Shown piece by piece: positions 15,020 through 23,876 of a stretch of DNA of 45,327 bases (within the stretch, counting starts at the first letter, position 1; each line of letters opens with the position of its first letter). This DNA comes from a virus, in the IMG/VR virus record IMGVR_UViG_3300033291_000002, positions 1 to 45,327 of that record; one strand, 5' to 3'. The translations under genes and the position numbers were made by a program. The notes under the pieces were generated by a model. That model searched no databases and was not told the DNA's origin. It saw only the letters and a list, made by a program, of their open reading frames with translations.

Positions 15020-15705
15020 GCTGGTCACTGAAAATACCAGACGTGCAAATCGAATCCGTCAAGGCTGCGCTTGTCGGTATTGGTGGTGGATTGCCTTATG
15101 CGATCGCCAAGGGCCAAAATAGCACCGCGTATCTCCTTCGCCAGGGGGAGCAATTCGAGATGCAGGCGGATCTCGACCGGCCAACTCCGTGGGCGATGGG
15201 CTCTTTGACTTACACTAAGGCAAACGTGTCAACAGGAGCAAAAGCTAAAGTCTATTTCGAGGATCGCTTCGGCGGTAGGCCCGGAGAAGACGATAAGGGG
15301 TATCTCGGCGTCCAGATTTTTGGCGGGACTAGGGCGAGGATGCGAAGGTCGGAGAAGATTTTCGCGCGAGCCGGTCTTTTGCCTCCAGGATGGACGTGGG
15401 TTCCTGATAAGAATACTCCGCTTGATGCATACGGAAATGTCCCCGGTGGTATAATTAGTGCTGCGACAGGCGGTTATGAAGGTAACACCGCTGGCAATTA
15501 CATGTACCTGGAGGCGGATGATAAAAGATGGCGCGGCATATTTAGAATCGAAGCCGGAGAGTTTGTTCCGGTTATCTGGTTTGTTCCTGCGCCAAACTAT
15601 TCGAAGCGCTTTGAGTTTTATGAGAGGGCGCAAAAGGAGGTTGACATTAATCTCGTTAGGGAGACGGAAAAAGCGATTGATGTTATGCTTGCAAAATACA
15701 AATGA
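15016..15705 (+). CDS. Tail completion/neck protein (gpZ-like)
   Basis: A 229-residue protein. It begins with a helix that recurs in gpZ/HK97 gp10-type proteins ('IESVKAALVGIGGGLPYAIAKGQN'), then a beta-rich middle with Gly and Arg ('FGGTRARMRRSEKIFARAG'), and ends with a helix 'RETEKAIDVMLAKYK', typical of the C-terminus. It sits between the FII-like and terminator-like genes, each overlapping by 4 bp, as in lambda-type tails. Confidence 0.65.
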   Translation: MSWSLKIPDVQIESVKAALVGIGGGLPYAIAKGQNSTAYLLRQGEQFEMQADLDRPTPWAMGSLTYTKANVSTGAKAKVYFEDRFGGRPGEDDKGYLGVQIFGGTRARMRRSEKIFARAGLLPPGWTWVPDKNTPLDAYGNVPGGIISAATGGYEGNTAGNYMYLEADDKRWRGIFRIEAGEFVPVIWFVPAPNYSKRFEFYERAQKEVDINLVRETEKAIDVMLAKYK

Positions 15706-16181
15706 GTTACCTGCGCACACAGATCACGGGACGCATCAAATCGATGCTTGGGCAGATTACTGTTGCCGGTGGCTATCGGACCGACATCGGGTCAATCGTC
15801 AGTGTCGGTTTGTTGCGCGGGAATCCGGATGAGGTCCCGTCGATATTTGTTGTTCCGGGGTCCGAGTCAGGCTCCGCGAAATACGGCGAATCGCTTACTG
15901 AGGCGAAATACAGCATCGTTGGCGCGGTCAACCGCAACGAAACCACTGTCGATTATTCTGAGTCAAACGCCGAATGGGCAATCATTGACGCGATGATCGC
16001 TGATATCCGACAAATTATGGAGGGTAGGGATACAACGCTCGAGGGCCTAACCCAGGGGATCTCATACCAGGGCTCGAATCCTCAATACCACGAGGAGGCG
16101 AAGGAAATCGTCTCCGTAGAGGTCAACTATCTCGTGAAATTTTCTATCGCCAGAGGCGACCCAGAAAACGCTCCGTCATAA
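15702..16181 (+). CDS. Tail terminator protein (gpU-like)
   Basis: A 159-residue protein in the gpU position. A long N-terminal helix ('LRTQITGRIKSMLGQI') leads to beta strands ('VPSIFVVPGSESGSAKYG', 'AKYSIVGAV') and ends 'IVSVEVNYLVKFSIARGDP', the strand pattern of tail terminators that cap the tube and bind the neck. It overlaps the previous gene by 4 bp and is followed by the tube protein. Confidence 0.7.
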   Translation: MSYLRTQITGRIKSMLGQITVAGGYRTDIGSIVSVGLLRGNPDEVPSIFVVPGSESGSAKYGESLTEAKYSIVGAVNRNETTVDYSESNAEWAIIDAMIADIRQIMEGRDTTLEGLTQGISYQGSNPQYHEEAKEIVSVEVNYLVKFSIARGDPENAPS

Positions 16182-16199
16182 CCATACCAGGAGAACAAG

Positions 16200-17189
16200 A
16201 TGCCAACTGCATCAGAAGCCAGGCTCAAATACGAAGCCGCCCAAACGTCCCATGCAATGGGGACCCTCACCGATTCTGGTGATCACACAACATTTACCTC
16301 AAGCAATGCCTATTGGTCTCAGCGGTCCGGATACTCGCCGGAAGTGCTCCCGAATGGGATCGTCAATGGCGGTGAGGTTTCTATTGCTGCGTCCGGAAGC
16401 AACAATGTGGTCGATGCTGCGGCGGCACTAGTCAATCTCAACGGCGTAGAGACAAGCGTTGCAGCTGATACCGATCTATCGATCACGCGACCGGCAACTG
16501 CGGTCAGCAAAATCAATTCGATCACCATCAATAGCTCCGGCGCCTATGCCGTGGTGGCCGGGACTGATGGAGCCACGACTGCATTTTCGTCTACGCGCGG
16601 CGGTGCCGGTGGCCCTCCTTACATTCCGGTGGACAGCGTCGAGGTCGCTCAGATCAGAGTTACTAGCGACTCGGATGCAGCGATTACCGCGAGCGAGATT
16701 TTCTCTCTTCCGGGAACGCATAGAGAGGAGTCCAATTACCCAGCCATTGACGTTGTCGATTACCGTTACGGCAAGGTCACGTTGGCCGATGCCCTCCCGC
16801 TCGCTCATACCGGCGACTTGCCCAAGCGAGTATACGCCAGCTATGCTGTGGCCAGTATGGCAAACGTGCAGAAGTGTGTGGATTTCGTGCCCCCCGGGAA
16901 TAGTGCCTCCGTCAACTCCAAGCAGATTTATGGGCAGACGATTGCAGCAACATCTGTTTCGCTTGGTCAAGGCTCGTTCAAGAGTTATCCCGAGGATGGC
17001 GTTACGGATGGCCTGGTCTCTTTATCTGGCGAGACACTGTGGTTCCAGTTTTATCCTGACAGGCTCAAGAACCCCTTCCATGCCGTACAGGGGAGGCTTG
17101 ATTTCTCACGGACGTTTCCGGCCGATGACCAGATTGAGCTTGCATGCACGATCTCCGCGGAGACGATTGGCTCCGACCACGCATCATGA
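16200..17189 (+). CDS. Major tail tube protein
   Basis: A 329-residue protein that should polymerise into the tail tube. It sits between the terminator and the chaperone pair, the fixed place of the tube gene. It is Gly/Ser/Ala-rich and beta-rich, with a central stretch resembling an inserted Ig-like domain ('SINSITINSSGAYAV' region), and ends 'DQIELACTISAETIGSD'. CAGGAGAACAAG precedes the ATG. At 329 residues it is longer than lambda gpV (246), so an extra surface domain is likely. Confidence 0.75.
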   Translation: MPTASEARLKYEAAQTSHAMGTLTDSGDHTTFTSSNAYWSQRSGYSPEVLPNGIVNGGEVSIAASGSNNVVDAAAALVNLNGVETSVAADTDLSITRPATAVSKINSITINSSGAYAVVAGTDGATTAFSSTRGGAGGPPYIPVDSVEVAQIRVTSDSDAAITASEIFSLPGTHREESNYPAIDVVDYRYGKVTLADALPLAHTGDLPKRVYASYAVASMANVQKCVDFVPPGNSASVNSKQIYGQTIAATSVSLGQGSFKSYPEDGVTDGLVSLSGETLWFQFYPDRLKNPFHAVQGRLDFSRTFPADDQIELACTISAETIGSDHAS

Positions 17190-17641
17190 TCAACCTATCA
17201 GCACTGAGAGGGCGCGAGTGGGCTCAGCGCACCAGATCGATACCAGCGCCAACGCTCGCCATGGACGGCGACGAGAGCCCGACCTGGACGGTAAGGGCGC
17301 CAACAGCTAACGAGCTTGCGATAGCCAACGAGTCGCGAGAAAGGCGCGCCCAGATGGACGGGCTTGTAGAGGCGCTGGCTAAGGGCGGTAAAAGCAAGAT
17401 CGTCTCTGAGTTCAGAGAGAAATTTGGTCTCTCTGGCGATCTCAGGCCGGACATTGCCAGGCGCATGGACCTGCTCGTGCTTTGCTCCGTCGATCCGGTA
17501 TGCGAGGAACAGGATGCTGTTTGGCTCGCCGAGCATCATCCCGTGCTGTTTTATTCTGTCACCAACGCAATCATGGAGCTTGCCGGCGATGGCTCGGAGG
17601 TAAAAAAAACGCCGTCAGACTCTACGCAGACCAATCCATAA
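17186..17641 (+). CDS. Tail assembly chaperone, short form (gpG-like)
   Basis: A 151-residue chaperone that should coat the tape measure during tail assembly. It begins by overlapping the tube stop (ATGA). The helical middle ('ANELAIANESRERRAQMDGL') and the region with a metal-like 'CSVDPVCEEQD' are typical of gpG-like proteins in GpG/TP901-type modules. Near its 3' end is an A8 run at 17602-17609 that allows a -1 shift to the longer GT form. Without that shift the 150 bp up to the tape measure would be untranslated. Confidence 0.8.
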   Translation: MINLSALRGREWAQRTRSIPAPTLAMDGDESPTWTVRAPTANELAIANESRERRAQMDGLVEALAKGGKSKIVSEFREKFGLSGDLRPDIARRMDLLVLCSVDPVCEEQDAVWLAEHHPVLFYSVTNAIMELAGDGSEVKKTPSDSTQTNP

Positions 17642-17790
17642 GGGCATCGCTGGCGCTGTGCCGATTGCAGGGCGGTCTCCTCTATGAGAGGAGGCCGGAT
17701 ATTTTTCCACAGGGGCGGCTAACAGAAACCGAGCAGGAGCTGTGGGCAATGCACTATCAGGATAATCCGGTGTCCGGAGCGCGCAAATAA
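17186..17790 (+). CDS. Tail assembly chaperone, -1 frameshift form (gpGT-like)
   Basis: Ribosomes reading the short form slip back one base at A-AAA-AAA (17602-17608) and continue 'NAVRLYADQSIRAS...', giving 201 residues (141 from G, 60 from T). The T part ends at 17790, two bases before the tape-measure ATG, and contains 'YERRPDIFPQGRLTETEQEL', a credible protein segment with normal codons. Lambda-like phages need both forms in a set ratio for tail-length control. The CDS is joined as 17186-17608 and 17608-17790. Confidence 0.82.
17602..17608 (+). promoter_or_regulatory. Slippery heptamer for -1 programmed frameshift
   Basis: The in-frame heptamer A-AAA-AAA sits inside an A8 run. Both P- and A-site Lys codons can re-pair after a -1 slip. 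The new frame starts with AAC at 17608 and stays open for 61 codons up to the stop next to the tape-measure gene. Confidence 0.85.
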
Positions 17791-17792
17791 CA

Positions 17793-20492
17793 ATGGCCGA
17801 CCTGCAAAAAATCATCGAGATTGTATTCGACGCGACTGACAACACATCGAACGCTATCGGTGCAATCACGCGCAATCTCGATAACCTCTCTGGCGGGCTT
17901 GAAAAGGCCACGCAGCCGCTCGCAGACATTACCACCGGTTTACTCAAGTTCGAGGCAGGAGTTACTGCTGCCGGAATCGCTGTAGCTGCACTTGCGCTCA
18001 AGCAGGCTGTAGAACTAGAAACGGCGCTATCTGATCTCGGCAAGCAGCTTAGTGATGGGGAGGGTAGCGCGGAGCAGTACAAGGAAGCTTTTGCCAAGAT
18101 CGGCGACACCTACGGAATCACGACTACAGCCGCAATAACGGCTGGAGCTGAATTCCGTAAGAGCGGGCAGGATATTGCTGATTCGCTCACCCTCACGAGT
18201 GATGCGCTTCTCGCTACCCAAGTTTCCGAGCTTTCGCTGGACGATGCCACGCAATTTCTGATTAGGAGCATGCAGGGATTCGGGCTCTCGGCGGATGATA
18301 TGCAAGGCAAGCTCGACGCCATCAATAGCGTAGCTGACAATAGCGGCGCATCGTTCGAAGAGCTTGTCCAGGGTATGGAAAAGCTCGCCCCAGCCGCCAA
18401 GCAAAGCGGGCTATCGTTTGAGGAGATGCTCTCCTGGCTTGCCCCGGTCGTCGAGGCAACTGGATCTGGTGAAGAGGCGGGACGCGCTCTTACCACGTCG
18501 CTGAATAACCTCATTGTTCCAACCAAGAAAGTCTCCGAGGAATTATCATCGCTCGGTATTGCGCAGAAAGACGCCAATGGCGCGATGATCCCGGCCAAGG
18601 ACATCATCATTGCGTTGGCGCAAAAATGGCCTACCCTCACGGCAGAGCAGCAGGGATTTACCGCAGCCGTTGTTGCTGGGTCTAACCAAAGCAACCGATT
18701 TTCGGCGCTCCTCAATAATTGGCCGGGAGTCATGGATGCCTATAAAAACGCGACCGAAAAGAGCAAGTCGGCGACAGATGAATTCGCCAGGAAAATTGAG
18801 ACGGGGCAATTTAAGGCGCAATCGTTTTCCGCGCAGATGAAGGATTTGGGCGCGTCGATAGGGACCGAATTTCTTGCAAATATGAAGGGTGCGGTAGATG
18901 CGGGGACGAATCTCGCCGGATCTTTCGATAAGGTAGTTGCCTCGGGTGGGCTCGCCCCCCTATTCGACTTATTGCGTCCGCTCATGGATGCTTTCTCGGA
19001 GCAGCTCAACACAATCTCCAAAAACCTTCCCGCCGCATTCGAGGGTCTTGACTGGGGGCCTATAGTCCAGGGATTCAAGGACATAGCCGGCGCGGTCTCA
19101 ACGATATTCGATGGTGTCGATCTATCCACTCCTGAGGGTCTCCAGAAAGCTCTTCAGAGCATCGTCAACGTTGGCGGGGCATTGCTCGAAGTAACCGCAG
19201 GGATAGTTAAGCAAATAGGGCCGCTGATAAATCAATTCGCAGCGTGGGCTTTATCTGCCGCTGACTCAGATTCAGAAATCCAGAAATTGGTCGGGGAGGT
19301 TCTTGGATTTAGCACAAACATCAACATCCTGTCCGGCTATCTTAGCCCTGTAATCTCTGCCATTCAGGGCCTTGGCGGAGCGCTCGGAGCTATTGCCGGG
19401 GCAAAATATCTCACCACGCTTGCCGGTGGACTTACATCTGTATCTGGAGCTGCGGCACTCATAGTTAATCCGTTTACTGCTGCCGCTGCCGCGGCTGTAG
19501 CGCTAGGCTATGGAGCAACCGAACTCGTTAAAGCGCTCGACCCCATGGAGGAGCGCATTAAGGCGCAAGGAGATGCGGCCGACCAGTTCTCGTATAACTC
19601 GGACAAAATGACCGAGGCTCTGAAGCGAGTAACAGAGCAAACTGGGATTGGCATATATAGTTATGAGGATTTTCAGGGCGCGCTAAAGGATGGGAGCATT
19701 GCTCTTGATGAGCAAACAGGCAAATGGTACGCAGTAACTGACGGAATAGATAAGACTTCTAAGGCAATGATTGACGCTGCCGATGTAGCGCAAGGAGTTG
19801 CCGAGGCATCGAAGCTTATCAATGAGCAATTTGTTAATCAGGCGAAAAATGCTGATGCTGCAGCAGGAGCGCAAAAAAATCTAGTCGTCGTAATGAATGA
19901 GACGACTGGCGAGTTTGGCGCCGCTATCGATTTGAGCAAAGATTATGACGCAGCAAATAGGAGTATCGTACAATCAGAAGAAGCCAAGGTTGATGCAATA
20001 AAAAAGGACGTTAATGCCCTCGTCGAATACGAGACGAAAATGGAGGAAATTGCGTCAAATGAGAGAATAAAGACGCTGGAGCTTGCTGTTGAAATAAATG
20101 TGGCGCAAATAGAGGCGGACGCTAAAAAAGTTGTCGCAGCATTTGAAACCATAGGAAGCACCTACGCGGAAACCACGCAGCTGATTGGGGATCTGGTTGG
20201 TGCACTTACTCAATCGGATAACTGGTATGACAAATTTCAAATAGAAGACATTTTAGATAAACAAATAAAACTGCAGCAGGAGCAATGGGAAAAAGAAAAA
20301 GAACTGCTTGATGCGCAGATCGAGAACATGAAAGCAAAAACTGATAAATTAAATTCTAGCGACCCGCTAATTACCATTAACACCGATGGGTTAGAGCCAA
20401 TATTGGACGAGCTTCTTTATACCGTACTTGAAAAAATCCAGCTGAGAGCAAACGAGGAAGGCCAACAATGGCTGCTTGGGTGTGCGGTATGA
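17793..20492 (+). CDS. Tail tape-measure protein
   Basis: An 899-residue protein that sets tail length and is injected or released on infection. The N-terminal core ('TALSDLGKQLSDGEGSAEQY' to 'EEAGRALTTSLNNLIVPTKK', residues about 75-250) is the TP901-type tape-measure domain. Hydrophobic stretches lie near residues 520-590, including an Ala-rich run, suitable for membrane insertion. The C-terminus is helical and charged. At about 1.5 angstrom per residue it predicts a tail near 135 nm. The C-terminal end is more AT-rich than the rest. Confidence 0.93.
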   Translation: MADLQKIIEIVFDATDNTSNAIGAITRNLDNLSGGLEKATQPLADITTGLLKFEAGVTAAGIAVAALALKQAVELETALSDLGKQLSDGEGSAEQYKEAFAKIGDTYGITTTAAITAGAEFRKSGQDIADSLTLTSDALLATQVSELSLDDATQFLIRSMQGFGLSADDMQGKLDAINSVADNSGASFEELVQGMEKLAPAAKQSGLSFEEMLSWLAPVVEATGSGEEAGRALTTSLNNLIVPTKKVSEELSSLGIAQKDANGAMIPAKDIIIALAQKWPTLTAEQQGFTAAVVAGSNQSNRFSALLNNWPGVMDAYKNATEKSKSATDEFARKIETGQFKAQSFSAQMKDLGASIGTEFLANMKGAVDAGTNLAGSFDKVVASGGLAPLFDLLRPLMDAFSEQLNTISKNLPAAFEGLDWGPIVQGFKDIAGAVSTIFDGVDLSTPEGLQKALQSIVNVGGALLEVTAGIVKQIGPLINQFAAWALSAADSDSEIQKLVGEVLGFSTNINILSGYLSPVISAIQGLGGALGAIAGAKYLTTLAGGLTSVSGAAALIVNPFTAAAAAAVALGYGATELVKALDPMEERIKAQGDAADQFSYNSDKMTEALKRVTEQTGIGIYSYEDFQGALKDGSIALDEQTGKWYAVTDGIDKTSKAMIDAADVAQGVAEASKLINEQFVNQAKNADAAAGAQKNLVVVMNETTGEFGAAIDLSKDYDAANRSIVQSEEAKVDAIKKDVNALVEYETKMEEIASNERIKTLELAVEINVAQIEADAKKVVAAFETIGSTYAETTQLIGDLVGALTQSDNWYDKFQIEDILDKQIKLQQEQWEKEKELLDAQIENMKAKTDKLNSSDPLITINTDGLEPILDELLYTVLEKIQLRANEEGQQWLLGCAV

Positions 20493-20854
20493 TTAGACGC
20501 GCATGGCTCACGACACCAACGTATTCTCCGGTGGGGGCAATTGAGCTCAAGATCGGGTCTGACGCTGACATTGACGCTGTTGACCGAAGATCTCAACGCA
20601 CACCCACGCTCGATGGCGGAGCATCGGTCTATGACTCTGGGTCTTCCGCCGCTGACAGGACGTTTGACCTGTCGCTCGTCGACCTCCCTCTCGCGTCAGT
20701 GGATACAATAAAGAGCTGGGTCGCGCTATATGCGCGCCTATGGCTCTACACATCCGGGTCGGCGTGGGAGGTCTCGCCGGCTTCATTCCGCATGGGCCGC
20801 GGTGGTGGCCAGCTGCGGCTCTTGGTTACTGCCGACCGCACAGAGGCATCCTAA
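20489..20854 (+). CDS. Minor tail protein
   Basis: A 121-residue beta-rich protein directly after the tape measure, overlapping its stop (ATGA). It contains 'YSPVGAIELKIGSDADID' and 'FDLSLVDLPLASVDTIKSW', a pattern seen in small tail proteins between tape measure and tip. The position equals that of distal-tail or hub-adaptor proteins. No exact family is recognised. Confidence 0.55.
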   Translation: MIRRAWLTTPTYSPVGAIELKIGSDADIDAVDRRSQRTPTLDGGASVYDSGSSAADRTFDLSLVDLPLASVDTIKSWVALYARLWLYTSGSAWEVSPASFRMGRGGGQLRLLVTADRTEAS

Positions 20855-21249
20855 TGGCTCAGCAGCATTTCTCAAATAACGCGCAGACAACTCTCAATAC
20901 GGCGCTGACTACCGCCGCAACATCTGTCGTGGTGGCGGATGGGTCGGTCTTCTCGTCGCCCTCTGGCGGAGCCTACGAGCTTTTGACCGTCACTGATGGC
21001 ACTAACATCGAGATCGTCAAAATGACGGCTCGATCTGGGAGCACCCTAACGGTAGAAAGGGAGCAGGAAAGCACCACGGCGCCAACATCGTTTGCCGTCG
21101 GGTCGTCAGTATCTGCGTACCTTACTGCGGGAACGCTTGATAGACTATCGGCATGGGAGGCTCTACCGGACGCTGATGATAGAGTCTATGCCTGGCGCAA
21201 TAATGAGATAATCGACATCACGGATAATCTGGTGGGGACTCCTGCGTAA
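20854..21249 (+). CDS. Minor tail protein with beta-rich fold
   Basis: A 131-residue protein beginning 'MAQQHFSNNAQTTLNTALTT' with a central 'YELLTVTDGTNIEIVKMTAR' beta unit and 'LTVEREQESTTAPTSFAVGS'. This module, which mixes tail and fibre-like strands, is widespread in phage tail regions, often as an N-terminal attachment part of tail fibres. It overlaps its neighbours by a single base at each end (TAATG), so the three tail-tip genes are translated as a chain. Confidence 0.6.
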   Translation: MAQQHFSNNAQTTLNTALTTAATSVVVADGSVFSSPSGGAYELLTVTDGTNIEIVKMTARSGSTLTVEREQESTTAPTSFAVGSSVSAYLTAGTLDRLSAWEALPDADDRVYAWRNNEIIDITDNLVGTPA

Positions 21250-21842
21250 TGTTGATCAATGGCGCGCTGATCAATGGCTCGCTGATAAACGGGCCGCCAG
21301 CCCAGGCGACAATCTCCGTCGAGGCAGCATACTCTTCGCGCTATACCTGCATTCTTACTGGCACGACGGGCCTCGCGCTTCCGATTTCATCTTTCCAGGC
21401 CAGATACCGATCAGGCAGGCCCACCTATTTGTCTGTGACGGTTCCGAGCGGTGCAGATTACTACGATGAGATTTCAGACAGGTCCGATGGTCAGCTAGTA
21501 TTGACGCGGACGATCTACGGAATAGACGGGACGGAGCTATCCTCGGGCGAGGTAATGCGCGTTGATCTTGAGGACATTGAGCTATACCAGGGGAGCAGTA
21601 GCTATTCAATAACTCTCACAGGGCATAGGACGACTTCGAACGGAATACCGCATACCGTTGAATTGTCGGGGGCAAGTTATCGAAGCGTCAGGAACGGCTC
21701 GAGGCGTTATCGCTGCTCTCCGCATAATCAGCTAAGGCCAGGGGATACCGCTCAGATTTATGGAGATGAGTTTGTGGTGGACTCGGTAAGCTGGTATGCC
21801 AACTCTAGATCCGAGACATTTGAGGTTGTTGAGGCGGAATGA
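21249..21842 (+). CDS. Tail-tip protein with LING repeats
   Basis: A 197-residue protein. It opens with three copies of a short unit ('LINGALINGSLINGPP'), often found at the N-terminus of small tail proteins, then a beta-rich domain with Ser, Tyr and Arg ('FQARYRSGRPTYLSVTVPSG', 'YSITLTGHRTTSN'). A Cys in 'RRYRCSPHNQLRPGDTAQ' is followed by a compact C-terminal barrel ('GDEFVVDSVSWYANSRSETFEV'). Probably part of the tip or hub. Overlaps the next gene by 4 bp. Confidence 0.6.
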   Translation: MLINGALINGSLINGPPAQATISVEAAYSSRYTCILTGTTGLALPISSFQARYRSGRPTYLSVTVPSGADYYDEISDRSDGQLVLTRTIYGIDGTELSSGEVMRVDLEDIELYQGSSSYSITLTGHRTTSNGIPHTVELSGASYRSVRNGSRRYRCSPHNQLRPGDTAQIYGDEFVVDSVSWYANSRSETFEVVEAE

Positions 21843-23872
21843 GCAAAGCAACGGTATCTGGCGGCGGAAGCGATGGGCTGTATACCATAGTTCTGTATCC
21901 GGACAATTCTAAAATCGATGAAAAGATTGATTATCTCGAAAAAGAAATCTTAAAGCTTGAGCAAGAAATTGAGGACAAACAGCTTGAAGTAGACGATTTA
22001 GACGCAGATCTGGTTCAGCTCAGGAAAGATGTTGATGATGCAATTCACAATCTCGAAATCGCAAGAGATAGTCTCGGCGACAACGCGACTCAGTATATAA
22101 CTGACAACATCTCCACGATAAACTCAGCCATTTCCGCCCTAAGCAGCAAGGCGGACCCACTGTACGGAGCCACGCAGGACTTCTCAGTCGTTACCAAAAA
22201 CAACACAACAACGCTCGGCGAAGATCTTGCTGCCAAGGATTCGGGTGGTCTTATTTCTGGTAAAATTTCCGCATTGCAAGCTGCATCTGACGCATTGGTC
22301 TCGCAAGCTGAGAGTAATAGCGCTGAATTTACGGACGGAATCACTCAAAGCCTTAGCGCATCTTCCACGCTACAGGATGTGGTGACGGCAAGAAAAAAGA
22401 CTGTAAGCCTTGAGAAAAATGACTTGGCTCAAAGCATAAGCGGTCTTGAGACCGATAAAGCTGCAGGGATGTGGGAGATGTATGACCGTACAAATGCGCT
22501 AGAATCTGCTATGTCTGATCTAATCACAGAAATACGCAACATCGATCCCCAATGGGAGCAAGATCTATCCAGCGAAATTGCTAACGTTAATACATCAATT
22601 GATGAGCTAAGGACATCGATTAGTCGCGGAGATGATGATCTCAGTGATGAAATTGGTAACATTAAGAGCGCAATGGACAAGCTCGACAAGTCAATTAAAA
22701 TTCGTGATGGAGAAGCAAAGGACGAACTTGAGGCGGCAAACGCTGCTGTGCTAGAGCTTGCTAAACAGTCTCAAGCTTGGCGTAAGGCGAAATATGAGCT
22801 GCAGCTTTTCAAGGCTCAAAAGCTAAGCAAAGAAAAGAAAATACCCGTTCTTGAGCTGGCAAAATTGCCGGAGGACGAGGTTTCCGCGTGGTGCACTGAT
22901 CTAACTGAAGATTTATCGGGAAATGTAGGAATAATTGAAATCGATGGCCAAACAGAGGAAAACAGAATAATACAGCCAGGGTATTCTGGAGCTGCCGTAT
23001 ATAATCAATCAAGAGACGGATGCTTGCAATCTCCATATTCACTGACAGTTGCCGGTGCATTTGCTAATTGGGCTATGTTCCCGGGCTGGCAGAAATGGAA
23101 GCCAACCTATAAGATTGGAGAGATAACCAGCCTTAACAAGAATGCAAACACATGCTCGGTAAAGATTGCCAAATCATATTCAAATTGCCAGTATTTCGGG
23201 ATAGCGTCTCACCTACCAACATATTACAAGGACTCTTATGACAACGTGCCAGTATCATATATGACCTGTAACGCGAATGCGTTTGATGTTGGAGACGATG
23301 TTGTAGTCAAATTCACGGGGCAAGACAAAGACTCTCCAGTTGTTGTTGGTTTTGTTGATCATCCCAAAAGATGCATATTCACGCTTGATGGATATAGTTT
23401 TTTGTATGATCAAGGCGTTCCGACAGCTCCATCTACTTACACATATTTTAAAAAAGAGACTACTTATGATGAAGTTGTTCAATCTGGAATCTTTGAACAT
23501 GATTTTCAAGTATATGCCCAAGCGGATGGGTATCCGGAGTTAGAGCTAAATGCACTGCCGTATTCAACGATATATCAGCGCGTGTTCGTTGGGCAATATT
23601 ATCCTGGTGACGGAGGAGTAGTTTCTTACACCATTCATTACAACATGTCAAATGTTAACCCGAGGGTGGTTACGTTGTATCTTAATGTGACGGTTGTCAG
23701 CGCATCCGGTGCCACTGTTGTCCCTAGAGTTGATTATAGGTTTACCGCAACTGGAGTGGATACAAGGTTTTCCGTTACTCCGGTATCCGAGAATTCTGCC
23801 ACCTTTGACCAGGTATTGAGCGGAGAGTCTTTATTTCAGCTCGTCGATGGCGACGGCTTAACAGAAGAGTAA
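21839..23872 (+). CDS. Tail tip / central fibre protein with long coiled coil
   Basis: A 677-residue protein. Residues about 20-330 are strongly helical with heptad spacing and many Glu, Lys and Ser, indicating a long trimeric coiled coil. Residues about 420-510 look like a small beta-barrel of the kind seen in hub proteins ('[20 protein letters not shown]' to '[20 protein letters not shown]'). The C-terminal 150 residues are a separate beta domain. The final third has a lower GC content than the neighbouring tail genes. The best reading is the central tip or fibre connecting the tube to receptor-binding proteins. Confidence 0.6.
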   Translation: MSKATVSGGGSDGLYTIVLYPDNSKIDEKIDYLEKEILKLEQEIEDKQLEVDDLDADLVQLRKDVDDAIHNLEIARDSLGDNATQYITDNISTINSAISALSSKADPLYGATQDFSVVTKNNTTTLGEDLAAKDSGGLISGKISALQAASDALVSQAESNSAEFTDGITQSLSASSTLQDVVTARKKTVSLEKNDLAQSISGLETDKAAGMWEMYDRTNALESAMSDLITEIRNIDPQWEQDLSSEIANVNTSIDELRTSISRGDDDLSDEIGNIKSAMDKLDKSIKIRDGEAKDELEAANAAVLELAKQSQAWRKAKYELQLFKAQKLSKEKKIPVLELAKLPEDEVSAWCTDLTEDLSGNVGIIEIDGQTEENRIIQPGYSGAAVYNQSRDGCLQSPYSLTVAGAFANWAMFPGWQKWKPTYKIGEITSLNKNANTCSVKIAKSYSNCQYFGIASHLPTYYKDSYDNVPVSYMTCNANAFDVGDDVVVKFTGQDKDSPVVVGFVDHPKRCIFTLDGYSFLYDQGVPTAPSTYTYFKKETTYDEVVQSGIFEHDFQVYAQADGYPELELNALPYSTIYQRVFVGQYYPGDGGVVSYTIHYNMSNVNPRVVTLYLNVTVVSASGATVVPRVDYRFTATGVDTRFSVTPVSENSATFDQVLSGESLFQLVDGDGLTEE

Positions 23873-23876
23873 TGCC

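Noticed and set aside
18110-18733. A 207-codon minus-strand ORF inside the tape-measure gene
   Set aside because: Shadow of the tape-measure frame, low-complexity Ser/Ala-rich, no initiation signal.
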